Shown: piece by piece, positions 1 through 7,002 of the stretch
Layout: every line of letters starts with the position of its first letter
How positions within the stretch are numbered: the first letter of the stretch is position 1
Origin: Bacteroidales bacterium
GTDB lineage: Bacteria; Bacteroidota; Bacteroidia; Bacteroidales; UBA10428
Direction: 5' to 3'
Length of the DNA: 10,672 nt
NCBI GenBank assembly: GCA_016926235.1
Contig: JAFGOZ010000313.1
Location: 1-10,672, forward strand
Program-made: the position numbers and the translations under genes
The notes under the pieces: generated by a model
Told to the model about the DNA's origin: nothing
What the model saw: only the letters and a program-made list of their open reading frames with translations
Databases searched by the model: none

Positions 1-2121
1 GTCAATTCCAATGTTTGACATAATCATTGTTTCCCAGTGCATGTCAAAATTTGGTACTTGAACGAATGCAGCACCTGAGCTTGGATTTAAAGAACGGTTA
101 AAAATATACCGGTATGTGTCATTTGTCGGGTCTACAACAGCATAATATCGGTATCTTTCAGGAGCATTTGCGCCGGTTTGGCCGTATCCGAACCTTATTT
201 TCCCAAAATTTATAAGCGTTAATTGATCCATAAAGGATTCTTCAGAAAACTTCCAGCCAACCGAAAAAGAAGGGAAAGTTCCACTGCGATAATTAGGCCC
301 AAAACGGGAAGAATAATCTTGTCGAATATTGAAAGTAAGAAGGTATTTGCTTTTAAAATCCGCATTAATACGTCCAAAGTATGAATAACCGGCATCTTCC
401 CATCCTGTGCCCTCAACTATCTGGGCCGCCAGAGTATCGTTTGTTGAACTTGATAAATAGCGGTTTTCTTCTACCTCAGTCAAATAATTACGCCTTTCCC
501 CCTGGATATTTCCGAATTTTGAATATTCAGATTCATAACCTGCCATTAATCCAAGATTGATAAATTCAATAATTGTAGTATTGTAATTTCCATAAGTTTG
601 CAATTGCCATCCATATTGCTGTGCCATTTCCTTTGAGACCGTATTCCACTGTGTGCCTTGTAGGGGGCTATATTCATAAAAAGGAATAAACTCATCATTA
701 TTATTGAAGTTTGTATAGGCATTTATTCTTGAAGTTAAAGTTAGGCCTTTAAATGGTGTGATGTCTATATACGCATTTCCTCCAAGAGAATATTCCTGTT
801 TTGTTCTGTTTAATACATCCTGGGAAACAATCGGATTATACCCACTCGGTGTTAATGACCAATCTCCGTTTTCATCGTATGGGGAAATACTGGGATCCAT
901 CCTTAAAATTGGAATTAGCGGGGTATTGTACTCATTTTGAAAATATCCTTCATCGTAGCCAACCCTTTTTGTTTTAGTAAACTGGAGGTTCTCACCCATC
1001 TTAATATATTTAGATAAATTGTAAAGAGAGTTCATTCTTACTCCAAATCTCTCATAGTCACTATTATTTATTATACCATTTTGTCTTGTATAATTAGCGC
1101 TGAAAAAATGTGTTGAATTTTCACTTCCTCCCTGGATAGATAAATCATACTGGTCCATTAATGAAGTCCTTATCATTTCTTTTTGCCAGTTATAATATTT
1201 AAAAGTATCAGGTTGGGTAGTAAAAGGCTGAAAGCCTTTAACAGCATTATAATAGTTACGCATATCAATATATTCTTGTAAATCAAGAAGTTCAATTTCT
1301 TTCCAGGGACGTTGCCATCCTTTATAGATATTTAAATTGGTTTGTATCTTTCCGGTTTTCCCTTTTTTTGTAGTTACAAGAATAACGCCGTTTCCGCCTG
1401 TTGCCCCATAAATAGCAGCAGAGGAAGCATCTTTAAGGATTTCAACTGATTCAACATCAGAAGGGTTTAAATTCGATAAACTTCCTTTTACCCCATCGAC
1501 AATAACCAATGGCTCGGAGCCATTCACAGACGAGATTCCTCTGATTTGTATTTGCACCTGGCCCCCCGGCATTCCTGTATTAGATGTAATGCTTACACCC
1601 GTTGCCCGGCCTTGTAAAGCCTGGTCAACACTTAATGTTGGCATTTCGACCATTTTTTCCCCGGTTACCGAGGCTACAGAGCCTGTTAAATCGCTTTTCT
1701 TTTGAACCCCATAACCAATTACAACAATTTCATCAATTGCTTTGGTTTCCTCTTTAAGGTATATGTCCAGTTCGGTTTTTCCTTCAATTTGAGCTTCAAC
1801 AGATTGATACCCCATAAATGAAAAGACCAGTACTGCATTTGAAGCCTCAACTTCAATAAAAAATTTGCCATCCATATTGGTAATAGTACCAATATTGGTT
1901 CCCTTAATTAATACATTTACCCCGGGTAATGTAGTTTTTGAGTTAGCATCGAATACTGTTCCGGTAATTTTTGTCACTCCCTGAGAATTACTACCATTAA
2001 CAAGAGATTGACCAGAAAAAACTTTGGAAACAGTAAATAGGAGAATAAAGCTATATAAAGTAGCTTTAAAGGACCAATCCCTGAAATCAAGGAAAGCAGT
2101 TTGCCATTTGTTTTTTTTCAT
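1..2121 (-). CDS. SusC/RagA-family TonB-dependent outer-membrane porin, N-terminal 707 residues (3' end cut by window edge)
   Basis: This outer-membrane transporter of the SusC/RagA family would import oligosaccharides, driven by TonB and normally capped by a SusD lipoprotein. The frame is open from the ATG at 2119-2121 to position 1 (exactly 707 codons, no stop). The family's usual length is about 1000 residues, so roughly the last third of the barrel is missing. Visible parts: a long basic n-region and hydrophobic signal segment (residues about 1-37); a carboxypeptidase-regulatory-like domain (about 50-122, with PGVNVLIKGTNIGT and TNMDGKF); a TonB-box-like stretch DEIVVIGYGVQKK (130-142); a plug domain (about 145-255, with QALQGRATGV, IRGISSVN, PLVIVDG, and VESVEILKDASSAAIYGATG leading into NGVILVTTKKG); then barrel strands. 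The start sits just after CTAACAATT, an A/T-rich leader without Shine-Dalgarno. It follows the GH3 gene after a 293-base gap, so it may have its own promoter. A susD partner is expected beyond position 1. The family call is very secure; the substrate is inferred from neighbours. Confidence 0.96.
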   Translation of the reverse strand, partial: MKKNKWQTAFLDFRDWSFKATLYSFILLFTVSKVFSGQSLVNGSNSQGVTKITGTVFDANSKTTLPGVNVLIKGTNIGTITNMDGKFFIEVEASNAVLVFSFMGYQSVEAQIEGKTELDIYLKEETKAIDEIVVIGYGVQKKSDLTGSVASVTGEKMVEMPTLSVDQALQGRATGVSITSNTGMPGGQVQIQIRGISSVNGSEPLVIVDGVKGSLSNLNPSDVESVEILKDASSAAIYGATGGNGVILVTTKKGKTGKIQTNLNIYKGWQRPWKEIELLDLQEYIDMRNYYNAVKGFQPFTTQPDTFKYYNWQKEMIRTSLMDQYDLSIQGGSENSTHFFSANYTRQNGIINNSDYERFGVRMNSLYNLSKYIKMGENLQFTKTKRVGYDEGYFQNEYNTPLIPILRMDPSISPYDENGDWSLTPSGYNPIVSQDVLNRTKQEYSLGGNAYIDITPFKGLTLTSRINAYTNFNNNDEFIPFYEYSPLQGTQWNTVSKEMAQQYGWQLQTYGNYNTTIIEFINLGLMAGYESEYSKFGNIQGERRNYLTEVEENRYLSSSTNDTLAAQIVEGTGWEDAGYSYFGRINADFKSKYLLTFNIRQDYSSRFGPNYRSGTFPSFSVGWKFSEESFMDQLTLINFGKIRFGYGQTGANAPERYRYYAVVDPTNDTYRYIFNRSLNPSSGAAFVQVPNFDMHWETMIMSNIGID

Positions 2122-2193
2122 AATTGTTAGTTTAGTTTTTATTATTTATAAATAGTTAGTTTTATAATTAAAAATTTTTAGGACTTCTATATA

Positions 2194-2201
2194 TAAAACT
2201 A
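2194..2201 (-). promoter_or_regulatory. Weak candidate -7 promoter element for the susC-like gene
   Basis: Read on the minus strand this is TAGTTTTA, one base off the Bacteroidota -7 consensus TAnnTTTG, about 73 bases upstream of the susC ATG. No good -33 TTTG element sits at the usual distance; the nearest TTG is about 28 bases upstream. In sequence this A/T-rich such near-matches occur by chance, so this is only a candidate. Confidence 0.18.
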
Positions 2202-2228
2202 TTTTTGTTTTAATCGGGTTATTTTTTA

Positions 2229-2402
2229 TCAATACATAGTAGCTTTAACAGATGTTAATTTAATTTTTTCTGAATAAAATGGCAGGATACCTGTATGCAT
2301 AACAGACAGGGAACTCGCATTTTGTTCATCCGTGTTTATACTGCCTCGTTCATGAGACCGCTTTTGTTCAGTTGTTTTTAACTTAATACATGCTTGTTTC
2401 AT
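2229..2402 (-). CDS. Possible small ORF, 57 codons, unknown function
   Basis: An ATG at 2400-2402 opens a frame of 57 codons ending in TGA at 2229-2231. It begins 12 bases after the GH3 stop, a spacing like the other junctions of this operon, and AATTATAAT precedes the ATG, resembling the leaders of the neighbouring genes. The predicted peptide starts MKQACIKLKTTEQKRSHERG and ends KLTSVKATMY. It is hydrophilic and fairly basic, with one early Cys and no signal peptide, membrane segment or recognised motif. It fills the less A/T-rich half of the gap. A frame of this length can arise by chance, and the same bases contain inverted repeats that could instead belong to an RNA leader. I do not recognise it as any known family. 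Confidence 0.25.
   Translation of the reverse strand: MKQACIKLKTTEQKRSHERGSINTDEQNASSLSVMHTGILPFYSEKIKLTSVKATMY
2281..2345. repeat. Long-loop inverted repeat (GGCAGGATA / TATACTGCC)
   Basis: GGCAGGATA at 2281-2289 pairs with TATACTGCC at 2337-2345: eight of nine bases are complementary across a 47-base loop. A second, smaller inverted repeat starts directly next to the left arm at 2290. In the susC-sense transcript the structure would lie about 160-225 bases upstream of the start codon. It could be a leader RNA fold or chance. It is not followed by a U-run long enough for a clear terminator. Confidence 0.3.
2290..2310. repeat. Short inverted repeat CCTGT-N11-ACAGG, operator- or hairpin-like
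   Basis: CCTGT at 2290-2294 is mirrored by ACAGG at 2306-2310. Between them, CTGT (2291-2294) is alternatively mirrored by ACAG at 2302-2305, around the palindrome ATGCAT (2295-2300). The dyad could be a protein-binding site or a small hairpin. PULs are commonly controlled by hybrid two-component or SusR-like regulators, but I cannot assign this site to any regulator. Confidence 0.25.
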
Positions 2403-2414
2403 ATTATAATTTGT

Positions 2415-5027
2415 TTATAATAAATTAATTTTTAAAATTTTCAAATCTTTTATATCAGAGCTGCTACCGTAATAAATTTCATATTCACCAGGTGTTACAT
2501 TCATTTTATACTGGGTATGGTCGTAAAACTCAAAAGACGAAGGATTTAGGTTAATGGTAACATGTTGGGTTTTACCTGGTGCAATCTCAATGCGTTTGAA
2601 GCCACGGAGTGTTTTTACAGGGCCATCCACATCGCCCACCTTATGGATATAGACCTGGACAATTTCCGTTCCATTAAGTTTTCCTGTATTTTTTACAGGT
2701 ATGGTCAACTGAATTGATTCATCTTTTTTAATTGTTGTATTGCTTACAATTGCTTTTCCAATTTCAAAATTTGTATAGCTTAATCCATATCCGAATGGGA
2801 AAAGGTAATCGTTTGTATAGCGATATGTTCGCCCTTTCATTGAGTAATCTTCGAAATCGCCCAGATTGTCTGAATTTTTGTAAAATGTTACTGGCAATTT
2901 TCCAGACGGGTTATAGTCGCCAAATAAAACATCGGCAACAGCCTGCCCGCCCATTTCCCCAGAGTACCATGCCTGAAGGATAGCATCGCAACTTTCGGTT
3001 TCGGGAGTGAAGGCAATGGCCGAACCTGAGCAGTTTACATAAATTACTTTTTTACCGGCAGCTTTTAAAGCTTTTAAACAATTGCGCTGCACTGATGGAA
3101 GTTCTATGTTGGTGCGGTCACCATTTTTAAAACCGGGGTATGAAACAGGCATCTCTTCACCTTCAAGTTTGCCTGAAAGGCCTCCAATAAACACAACAGT
3201 CTCAATGTCTTTGAGTTTATTTACGAGTTCGGTGTATTCAACATCCACTTCTTTTCCAAAATTTATCTCAATATTGGCTTGCCAATTATAGAGTTGTGCA
3301 TAACGGATTTCGATTTTATAGGTTTTTCCGGCTTCTACCTTCAGTGGTATTCTTGAAGGAAGAGTTCGCCAGTTGTGATATCTTTTTAATGATTCACCAT
3401 TGACTATTAATTCGAAATAGCCGGTAGCCCCGCCTTTAAACACCAACTCTTCCGATACTTTCGGAGTAAATTCCGCTTCAAACAAGGCAGAAAAACCCTC
3501 GAGTTTAACGCCTGAGGCAAATTCATGTTGTCCGGCTGTGGTCATTTTAATGGGATTGATAATTTGAACCGTAGTTACAATATCTCCTTTTAATTCGGGA
3601 TTGTTCCAATAAGTTGCCTTGAAACCTTGTTTTCCTTCAAACGAGAGCTGGCTGAAATAACTTTCAGTTACCTTGTCCTCAACCAGGTCGCATCCTTTAT
3701 CATAAAATATATTATTATCATTGATTTTTGATTTGATTCCGTCTAAAATTGTAACGGTTTGAATAGGTGTTCCATTATAATTTCCCCATAACATTACTTT
3801 ATCATCAGCGTTAGGGCCAATTACGGCAATTTTCTGAATTGATTTAGACAAAGGCAAAATATTATTTTTATTTTGGAGAAGGGTCATTGACTGTTGGGCC
3901 ATTTCATAAGCAAGTTTTTTATGCCTTTCGCAGTTTATTACAGAAGGCTGAATTTGAGCCCAGGGAACAAGGGCATCGTCATCGAAATCGCCCAGTTCAA
4001 AACGGCCAATCAATACACGCATCAGGCTTTTATCAATGTCCTCTTCCTTAATTAAACCTCGTTTTATACCATCGGGCAAGGTTTTGTATGGATAATTATC
4101 CCAAATACATTCTATATCGGTGCCAGCCAATACACCTTTCGATGCTGCATGGACAGGTGTTGATGAAACTTTATGTGTATTAAAAAAATCGGTTATGGCT
4201 CCGCAATCGGACACTACAATATATTTATATCCCCATTCCTCCCTTAAGATGCGTTGCAGGAGGCGGGTGTTACCGCAGCAAGGTTCATCATCGAGCCTTT
4301 GATAGGCGCACATTACCTGTCGCACATCGGCTTCCTGCACCAAAGCTTTAAAAGCAGGCAGATAGGTTTCCTTAAATTCCCGCGGATACACATTGTTAAG
4401 ATTGAGCTCATGTCTGCTCCATTCGGGGCCTGAGTGTACGGCATAATGTTTTGCACAAGCCAGTAATTTTCGATATTTGGCATCTTCAGGGCCTTGCAGC
4501 CCTTTAACCACTTGTATGCCCATACGTGCCATCAGGTAGGGATCTTCGCCGTATGTTTCCTGTCCACGGCCCCAACGTGGGTCGCGAAAAATATTCACAT
4601 TAGGAGTCCATACTGAAAGGCTCAGAAAACGTTTATTTTCGTTTCCCCTGCTCAGCCATTGATGGTATTTGGCACGTGCCTCATCCGATACTGCATTAAA
4701 AATTTCATAAAGCAGCTCATCATTAAAAGAAGCTGCCATACCAATGGGTTGTGGAAAAACAGTTACGCTGTCGTTATTGGCATAGCCATGCAGCGCTTCG
4801 CTCCACCAGTTAAATTTTTTTATACCCAGGCGTGGTATTGCATCACTTTGGTCGCACATAAGAGCAACTTTTTCTTCTATTGTAAGTCTTGAAACCAGGT
4901 CTTTGGCCCGTTCTTCAAAGCTTAGTTCCGGATTTTGAAAAGGGTATTTTTGAGCAGATATGCTAATAGCTAAGAGCATCGACATTATCAGCGATAAACT
5001 TTTCCGGTTGCTTGATTGTATTCTCAT
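2415..5027 (-). CDS. GH3 beta-xylosidase/beta-glucosidase with inserted PA14 domain, exported
   Basis: An 870-residue exo-acting glycoside hydrolase family 3 enzyme that would release terminal beta-linked xylose or glucose from oligosaccharides in the periplasm. A Sec signal peptide spans about residues 1-26 (hydrophobic LSLIMSMLLAISISAQ). The GH3 N-terminal barrel (about 30-340) has NWWSEALHG (73-81), RDPRWGRGQETYGEDP (148-163), KHYAVHSGPE (193-202) and the nucleophile Asp274 in VVSDCGA. The GH3 C-terminal domain starts near 375 and is interrupted by a PA14-like domain (about 463-590). The acid/base is probably a Glu of LEGEE (621-625). FPFGYGLSYT (743-752) and a fibronectin-III-like tail (about 765-865) complete the fold. 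The NWWSEALHG and RDPRWGRGQE forms resemble beta-xylosidases more than typical beta-glucosidases, but substrate cannot be fixed from sequence. The start follows the GH97 stop by 13 bases; it is last of the tightly packed hydrolases. Both active-site regions look intact. Confidence 0.95.
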   Translation of the reverse strand: MRIQSSNRKSLSLIMSMLLAISISAQKYPFQNPELSFEERAKDLVSRLTIEEKVALMCDQSDAIPRLGIKKFNWWSEALHGYANNDSVTVFPQPIGMAASFNDELLYEIFNAVSDEARAKYHQWLSRGNENKRFLSLSVWTPNVNIFRDPRWGRGQETYGEDPYLMARMGIQVVKGLQGPEDAKYRKLLACAKHYAVHSGPEWSRHELNLNNVYPREFKETYLPAFKALVQEADVRQVMCAYQRLDDEPCCGNTRLLQRILREEWGYKYIVVSDCGAITDFFNTHKVSSTPVHAASKGVLAGTDIECIWDNYPYKTLPDGIKRGLIKEEDIDKSLMRVLIGRFELGDFDDDALVPWAQIQPSVINCERHKKLAYEMAQQSMTLLQNKNNILPLSKSIQKIAVIGPNADDKVMLWGNYNGTPIQTVTILDGIKSKINDNNIFYDKGCDLVEDKVTESYFSQLSFEGKQGFKATYWNNPELKGDIVTTVQIINPIKMTTAGQHEFASGVKLEGFSALFEAEFTPKVSEELVFKGGATGYFELIVNGESLKRYHNWRTLPSRIPLKVEAGKTYKIEIRYAQLYNWQANIEINFGKEVDVEYTELVNKLKDIETVVFIGGLSGKLEGEEMPVSYPGFKNGDRTNIELPSVQRNCLKALKAAGKKVIYVNCSGSAIAFTPETESCDAILQAWYSGEMGGQAVADVLFGDYNPSGKLPVTFYKNSDNLGDFEDYSMKGRTYRYTNDYLFPFGYGLSYTNFEIGKAIVSNTTIKKDESIQLTIPVKNTGKLNGTEIVQVYIHKVGDVDGPVKTLRGFKRIEIAPGKTQHVTINLNPSSFEFYDHTQYKMNVTPGEYEIYYGSSSDIKDLKILKINLL

Positions 5028-5040
5028 AATTTCAGTTTTA
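5028..5040 (-). promoter_or_regulatory. GH97-GH3 junction, translation-initiation leader of GH3
   Basis: Read on the minus strand the junction is TAAAACTGAAATT directly before the ATG. There is no Shine-Dalgarno; the A-rich AATT before the start is the type used by Bacteroidota and supports the chosen start. The AAACTGAA core also occurs in the GH2-GH31 junction at 9613-9629. Confidence 0.5.
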
Positions 5041-6984
5041 TTATTTTAAGGATTTAATAATCATTACAAAACCGCCTCTTCGGAGCATTTTCACTTCAAC
5101 TTCTGACTGATTGTTTATAACCATGTATTGTGTTGCCAGCTCTTTATCGTGTTTACCGTCAGTAATAAGGGTAATTTTATACTTCGTTAAGTCATCCAGA
5201 AAGTTGAGTTTTATTATTCTGGTTTTTTCAATATTTTCAGAATTTAATCCACCAATATACCATGCATCATTTTTCTGTCGGGCAATTATTACATCTTTTC
5301 CGGGGTAACCATCAAGATATTTAATGTTGTCCCAAGAGGCAGGCAATTCTTTTAAAAGAGACCTGGCTGCATCGGGCAGATTATAATAACCTTCGGGACG
5401 GTCGGCCATATGTTGAAATGCCGATTCAAAAACAATACCCAGGGCAAGTTCGTGGCCATATGAGGTGATATGTGGATGTTGAGAGTTTGTGAATGTAACA
5501 GGGGTATAATCCATTGAACCAACGACATTCCTGGTAAATGGCAATACTGAGTTATGCTCAGGGGCAGTAGTTGTTAATTCATTCCCGTTATTGTACCATT
5601 CGGCACCCCGCACGCCTTCATAGGTCATCAAGTGAGGATAGGTACGCGCCCATCCTCGAGGAACAAGACATCCGTGAAAATAAACCATCATTTCCGATTT
5701 TGCAGCATCTTCAAGTATGTCGATGTAGTAGTCAATCATGTATTGTTTTTCGCTAAGGAAAAAGTCAACTTTAATCCCTGCAAACCCTAGGCTTTTTAGC
5801 CAGGCAAATTCTTTCATCCTGCTTTCATGAGTTTTTAACCTGTCAAACGGAGTGGCAGTAATCCATTTGAACATTCCGGAATTATACCAAATTAAGGGTT
5901 TTACCCCTTTAGAAAGAGCATAATTTGCAGCATCCTCAACATTGCCGCCATTTTCCATGGCATCCCATTCCCAGTCGAATAGAGTGTAAGGCCAGTTCAT
6001 AGCAGCAGCTAAATCCGTGAAATTACATACAGTTTGAAAGTTTCGGGTTCCATGGTTATCTGACCAATAGTTCCAGGATACGAGCCCTGGTTTAATCCAT
6101 TCGGTATTGGACAATATCGAAGGTTTTGAAATATCATTAATTAATGTTGATTCAACAATATCAGAAATTTCGCCAATAATAACCACCCGCCAGGGCGACT
6201 TCCAGGGAAGGTTTATAGTTGGCAATGCATCGCCTTCGCCTTCATGTGGATAGGGGAGAGTGACCTTGTAGGATAATGGCTTGTAATTACTAAGTTTTGT
6301 AGCACAGTAATTTCGATCTACATCGGCTTCGTGCACCAGATACCAGCAATTATTTCCGGTCGATTTAAAAAGCGCAGGGTAGCACCAGTCGCCACTTGTT
6401 TTTGAATCATTCATTTTTAAATAAAGCCCCTCATTTGAAAGATCAAATTTTTGCAACCAACGTTCAGTACTGTCAGGAATGTAATAAGCTGTTAATTCTT
6501 CATTCATTTTAAATTTTCCATTATTTTCAGGAAATTCATACCGGAAAGCTATCCCATCATTATATGCACGTATTATCAGGTTCATTTTTGCTTTACCTGT
6601 ATTTTCGAATGATACAATAACTTCATTTGCCGAATTATTACAATATCTGCGTTTACCATGAATGGCAGTATATTTTTCATTTATTATTACCGGTTTGCTG
6701 GTTTTAAGACATTTCAGGTTTTTCGAAAAGTCCTGATCATCTCGTACAAGCCCGATATCAATACGTGAAATTACCTCTGTCCGGGTTTCGTTTGTATAAT
6801 AATTTACCTGGAGATACCAATTTCCTATATCTCCATTTTGTTCGCAAACCAAAACCATATTTATTTTTTTGTCAGGGGAAGTAATTGTTGTTTTTTGCGA
6901 AATACCAGTCGATGAAAATATTACAAATATTGCTGCAAAGAAGAACTTCTTAACTAAATATTTATTTATCCTGTTTTTATTCAT
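5041..6984 (-). CDS. GH97 glycoside hydrolase, predicted retaining alpha-galactosidase type, exported
   Basis: A 647-residue glycoside hydrolase family 97 enzyme, normal full length for the family. A basic start and hydrophobic segment (FFFAAIFVIFSSTGISQ, 14-30) form a Sec signal peptide, so it should act in the periplasm. The N-terminal beta-sandwich (about 32-290) carries AYNDGIAFRYEFP (140-152). The catalytic barrel (about 291-560) has LVSWNYWSD (301-309), LFDWEWD (335-341), AGIKVDFF (402-409) and RTYPHLMTYEGVRGAEW (447-463). A C-terminal beta-domain follows. GH97 splits into inverting alpha-glucosidases (SusB type, Gly in place of the nucleophile) and retaining alpha-galactosidases (Asp nucleophile). 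Asp407 in KVDFF places this one in the retaining group. The acid/base is Glu456 or Glu462; I cannot decide without an alignment. Calcium-binding Glu residues are expected in the family but not assigned here. It lies 18 bases after GH31 and 13 before GH3. Substrate is probably alpha-galactosides, though other activities exist in the family. Confidence 0.93.
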   Translation of the reverse strand: MNKNRINKYLVKKFFFAAIFVIFSSTGISQKTTITSPDKKINMVLVCEQNGDIGNWYLQVNYYTNETRTEVISRIDIGLVRDDQDFSKNLKCLKTSKPVIINEKYTAIHGKRRYCNNSANEVIVSFENTGKAKMNLIIRAYNDGIAFRYEFPENNGKFKMNEELTAYYIPDSTERWLQKFDLSNEGLYLKMNDSKTSGDWCYPALFKSTGNNCWYLVHEADVDRNYCATKLSNYKPLSYKVTLPYPHEGEGDALPTINLPWKSPWRVVIIGEISDIVESTLINDISKPSILSNTEWIKPGLVSWNYWSDNHGTRNFQTVCNFTDLAAAMNWPYTLFDWEWDAMENGGNVEDAANYALSKGVKPLIWYNSGMFKWITATPFDRLKTHESRMKEFAWLKSLGFAGIKVDFFLSEKQYMIDYYIDILEDAAKSEMMVYFHGCLVPRGWARTYPHLMTYEGVRGAEWYNNGNELTTTAPEHNSVLPFTRNVVGSMDYTPVTFTNSQHPHITSYGHELALGIVFESAFQHMADRPEGYYNLPDAARSLLKELPASWDNIKYLDGYPGKDVIIARQKNDAWYIGGLNSENIEKTRIIKLNFLDDLTKYKITLITDGKHDKELATQYMVINNQSEVEVKMLRRGGFVMIIKSLK

Positions 6985-7002
6985 AAATTATGGTAAAAGG
7001 TT
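6985..7002 (-). promoter_or_regulatory. GH31-GH97 junction, translation-initiation leader of GH97
   Basis: On the minus strand the spacer reads AACCTTTTACCATAATTT before the ATG. It has no purine-rich Shine-Dalgarno at the usual distance and ends in the AATTT type of leader seen before the other genes. It lacks the AAACTGAA core found in the other two operon junctions. Confidence 0.45.

Larger units (their letters stand above)
2122..2414. other. Intergenic region between GH3 and the susC-like gene
   Basis: This is the only long non-coding gap in the window; the other gene junctions are 13-18 bases. It has two halves of different composition. Positions 2122-2280, nearest susC, are extremely A/T-rich. 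Positions 2281-2400 are more balanced and contain inverted repeats and a possible 57-codon ORF. The region probably carries the 5' leader, and perhaps a promoter, of the susC-like gene. I saw no convincing intrinsic terminator after GH3, so read-through from the upstream operon remains possible. No tRNA or recognised riboswitch was identified. Confidence 0.7.

Noticed and set aside
219..416. Minus-strand open frame of 65 codons
   Set aside because: It lies in a different frame inside the susC-like gene, whose own frame is continuous from 2121 to 1 with clear barrel sequence.
1..2121. Frameshift or pseudogene in the susC-like gene
   Set aside because: Translation from 2121 to 1 keeps family motifs in a single frame without stops; absence of a 3' end is explained by the window edge.
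2126..2162. Direct repeat GTTAGTTT (2126-2133 and 2155-2162) flanking the palindrome TATTTATAAATA (2143-2154)
   Set aside because: In very A/T-rich DNA short repeats and palindromes are expected by chance, and neither matches a known promoter or operator. Only conservation in relatives would rescue it.
2337..2414. Intrinsic terminator after GH3
   Set aside because: No short-loop GC-rich hairpin followed by a U-run is present on the minus strand; the available pairing has a 47-base loop.
5041..6984. GH97 as a SusB-type inverting alpha-glucosidase of a starch locus
   Set aside because: The Asp in KVDFF marks the retaining subgroup, and the neighbours (GH2, PA14-GH31, GH3) are not a starch set.
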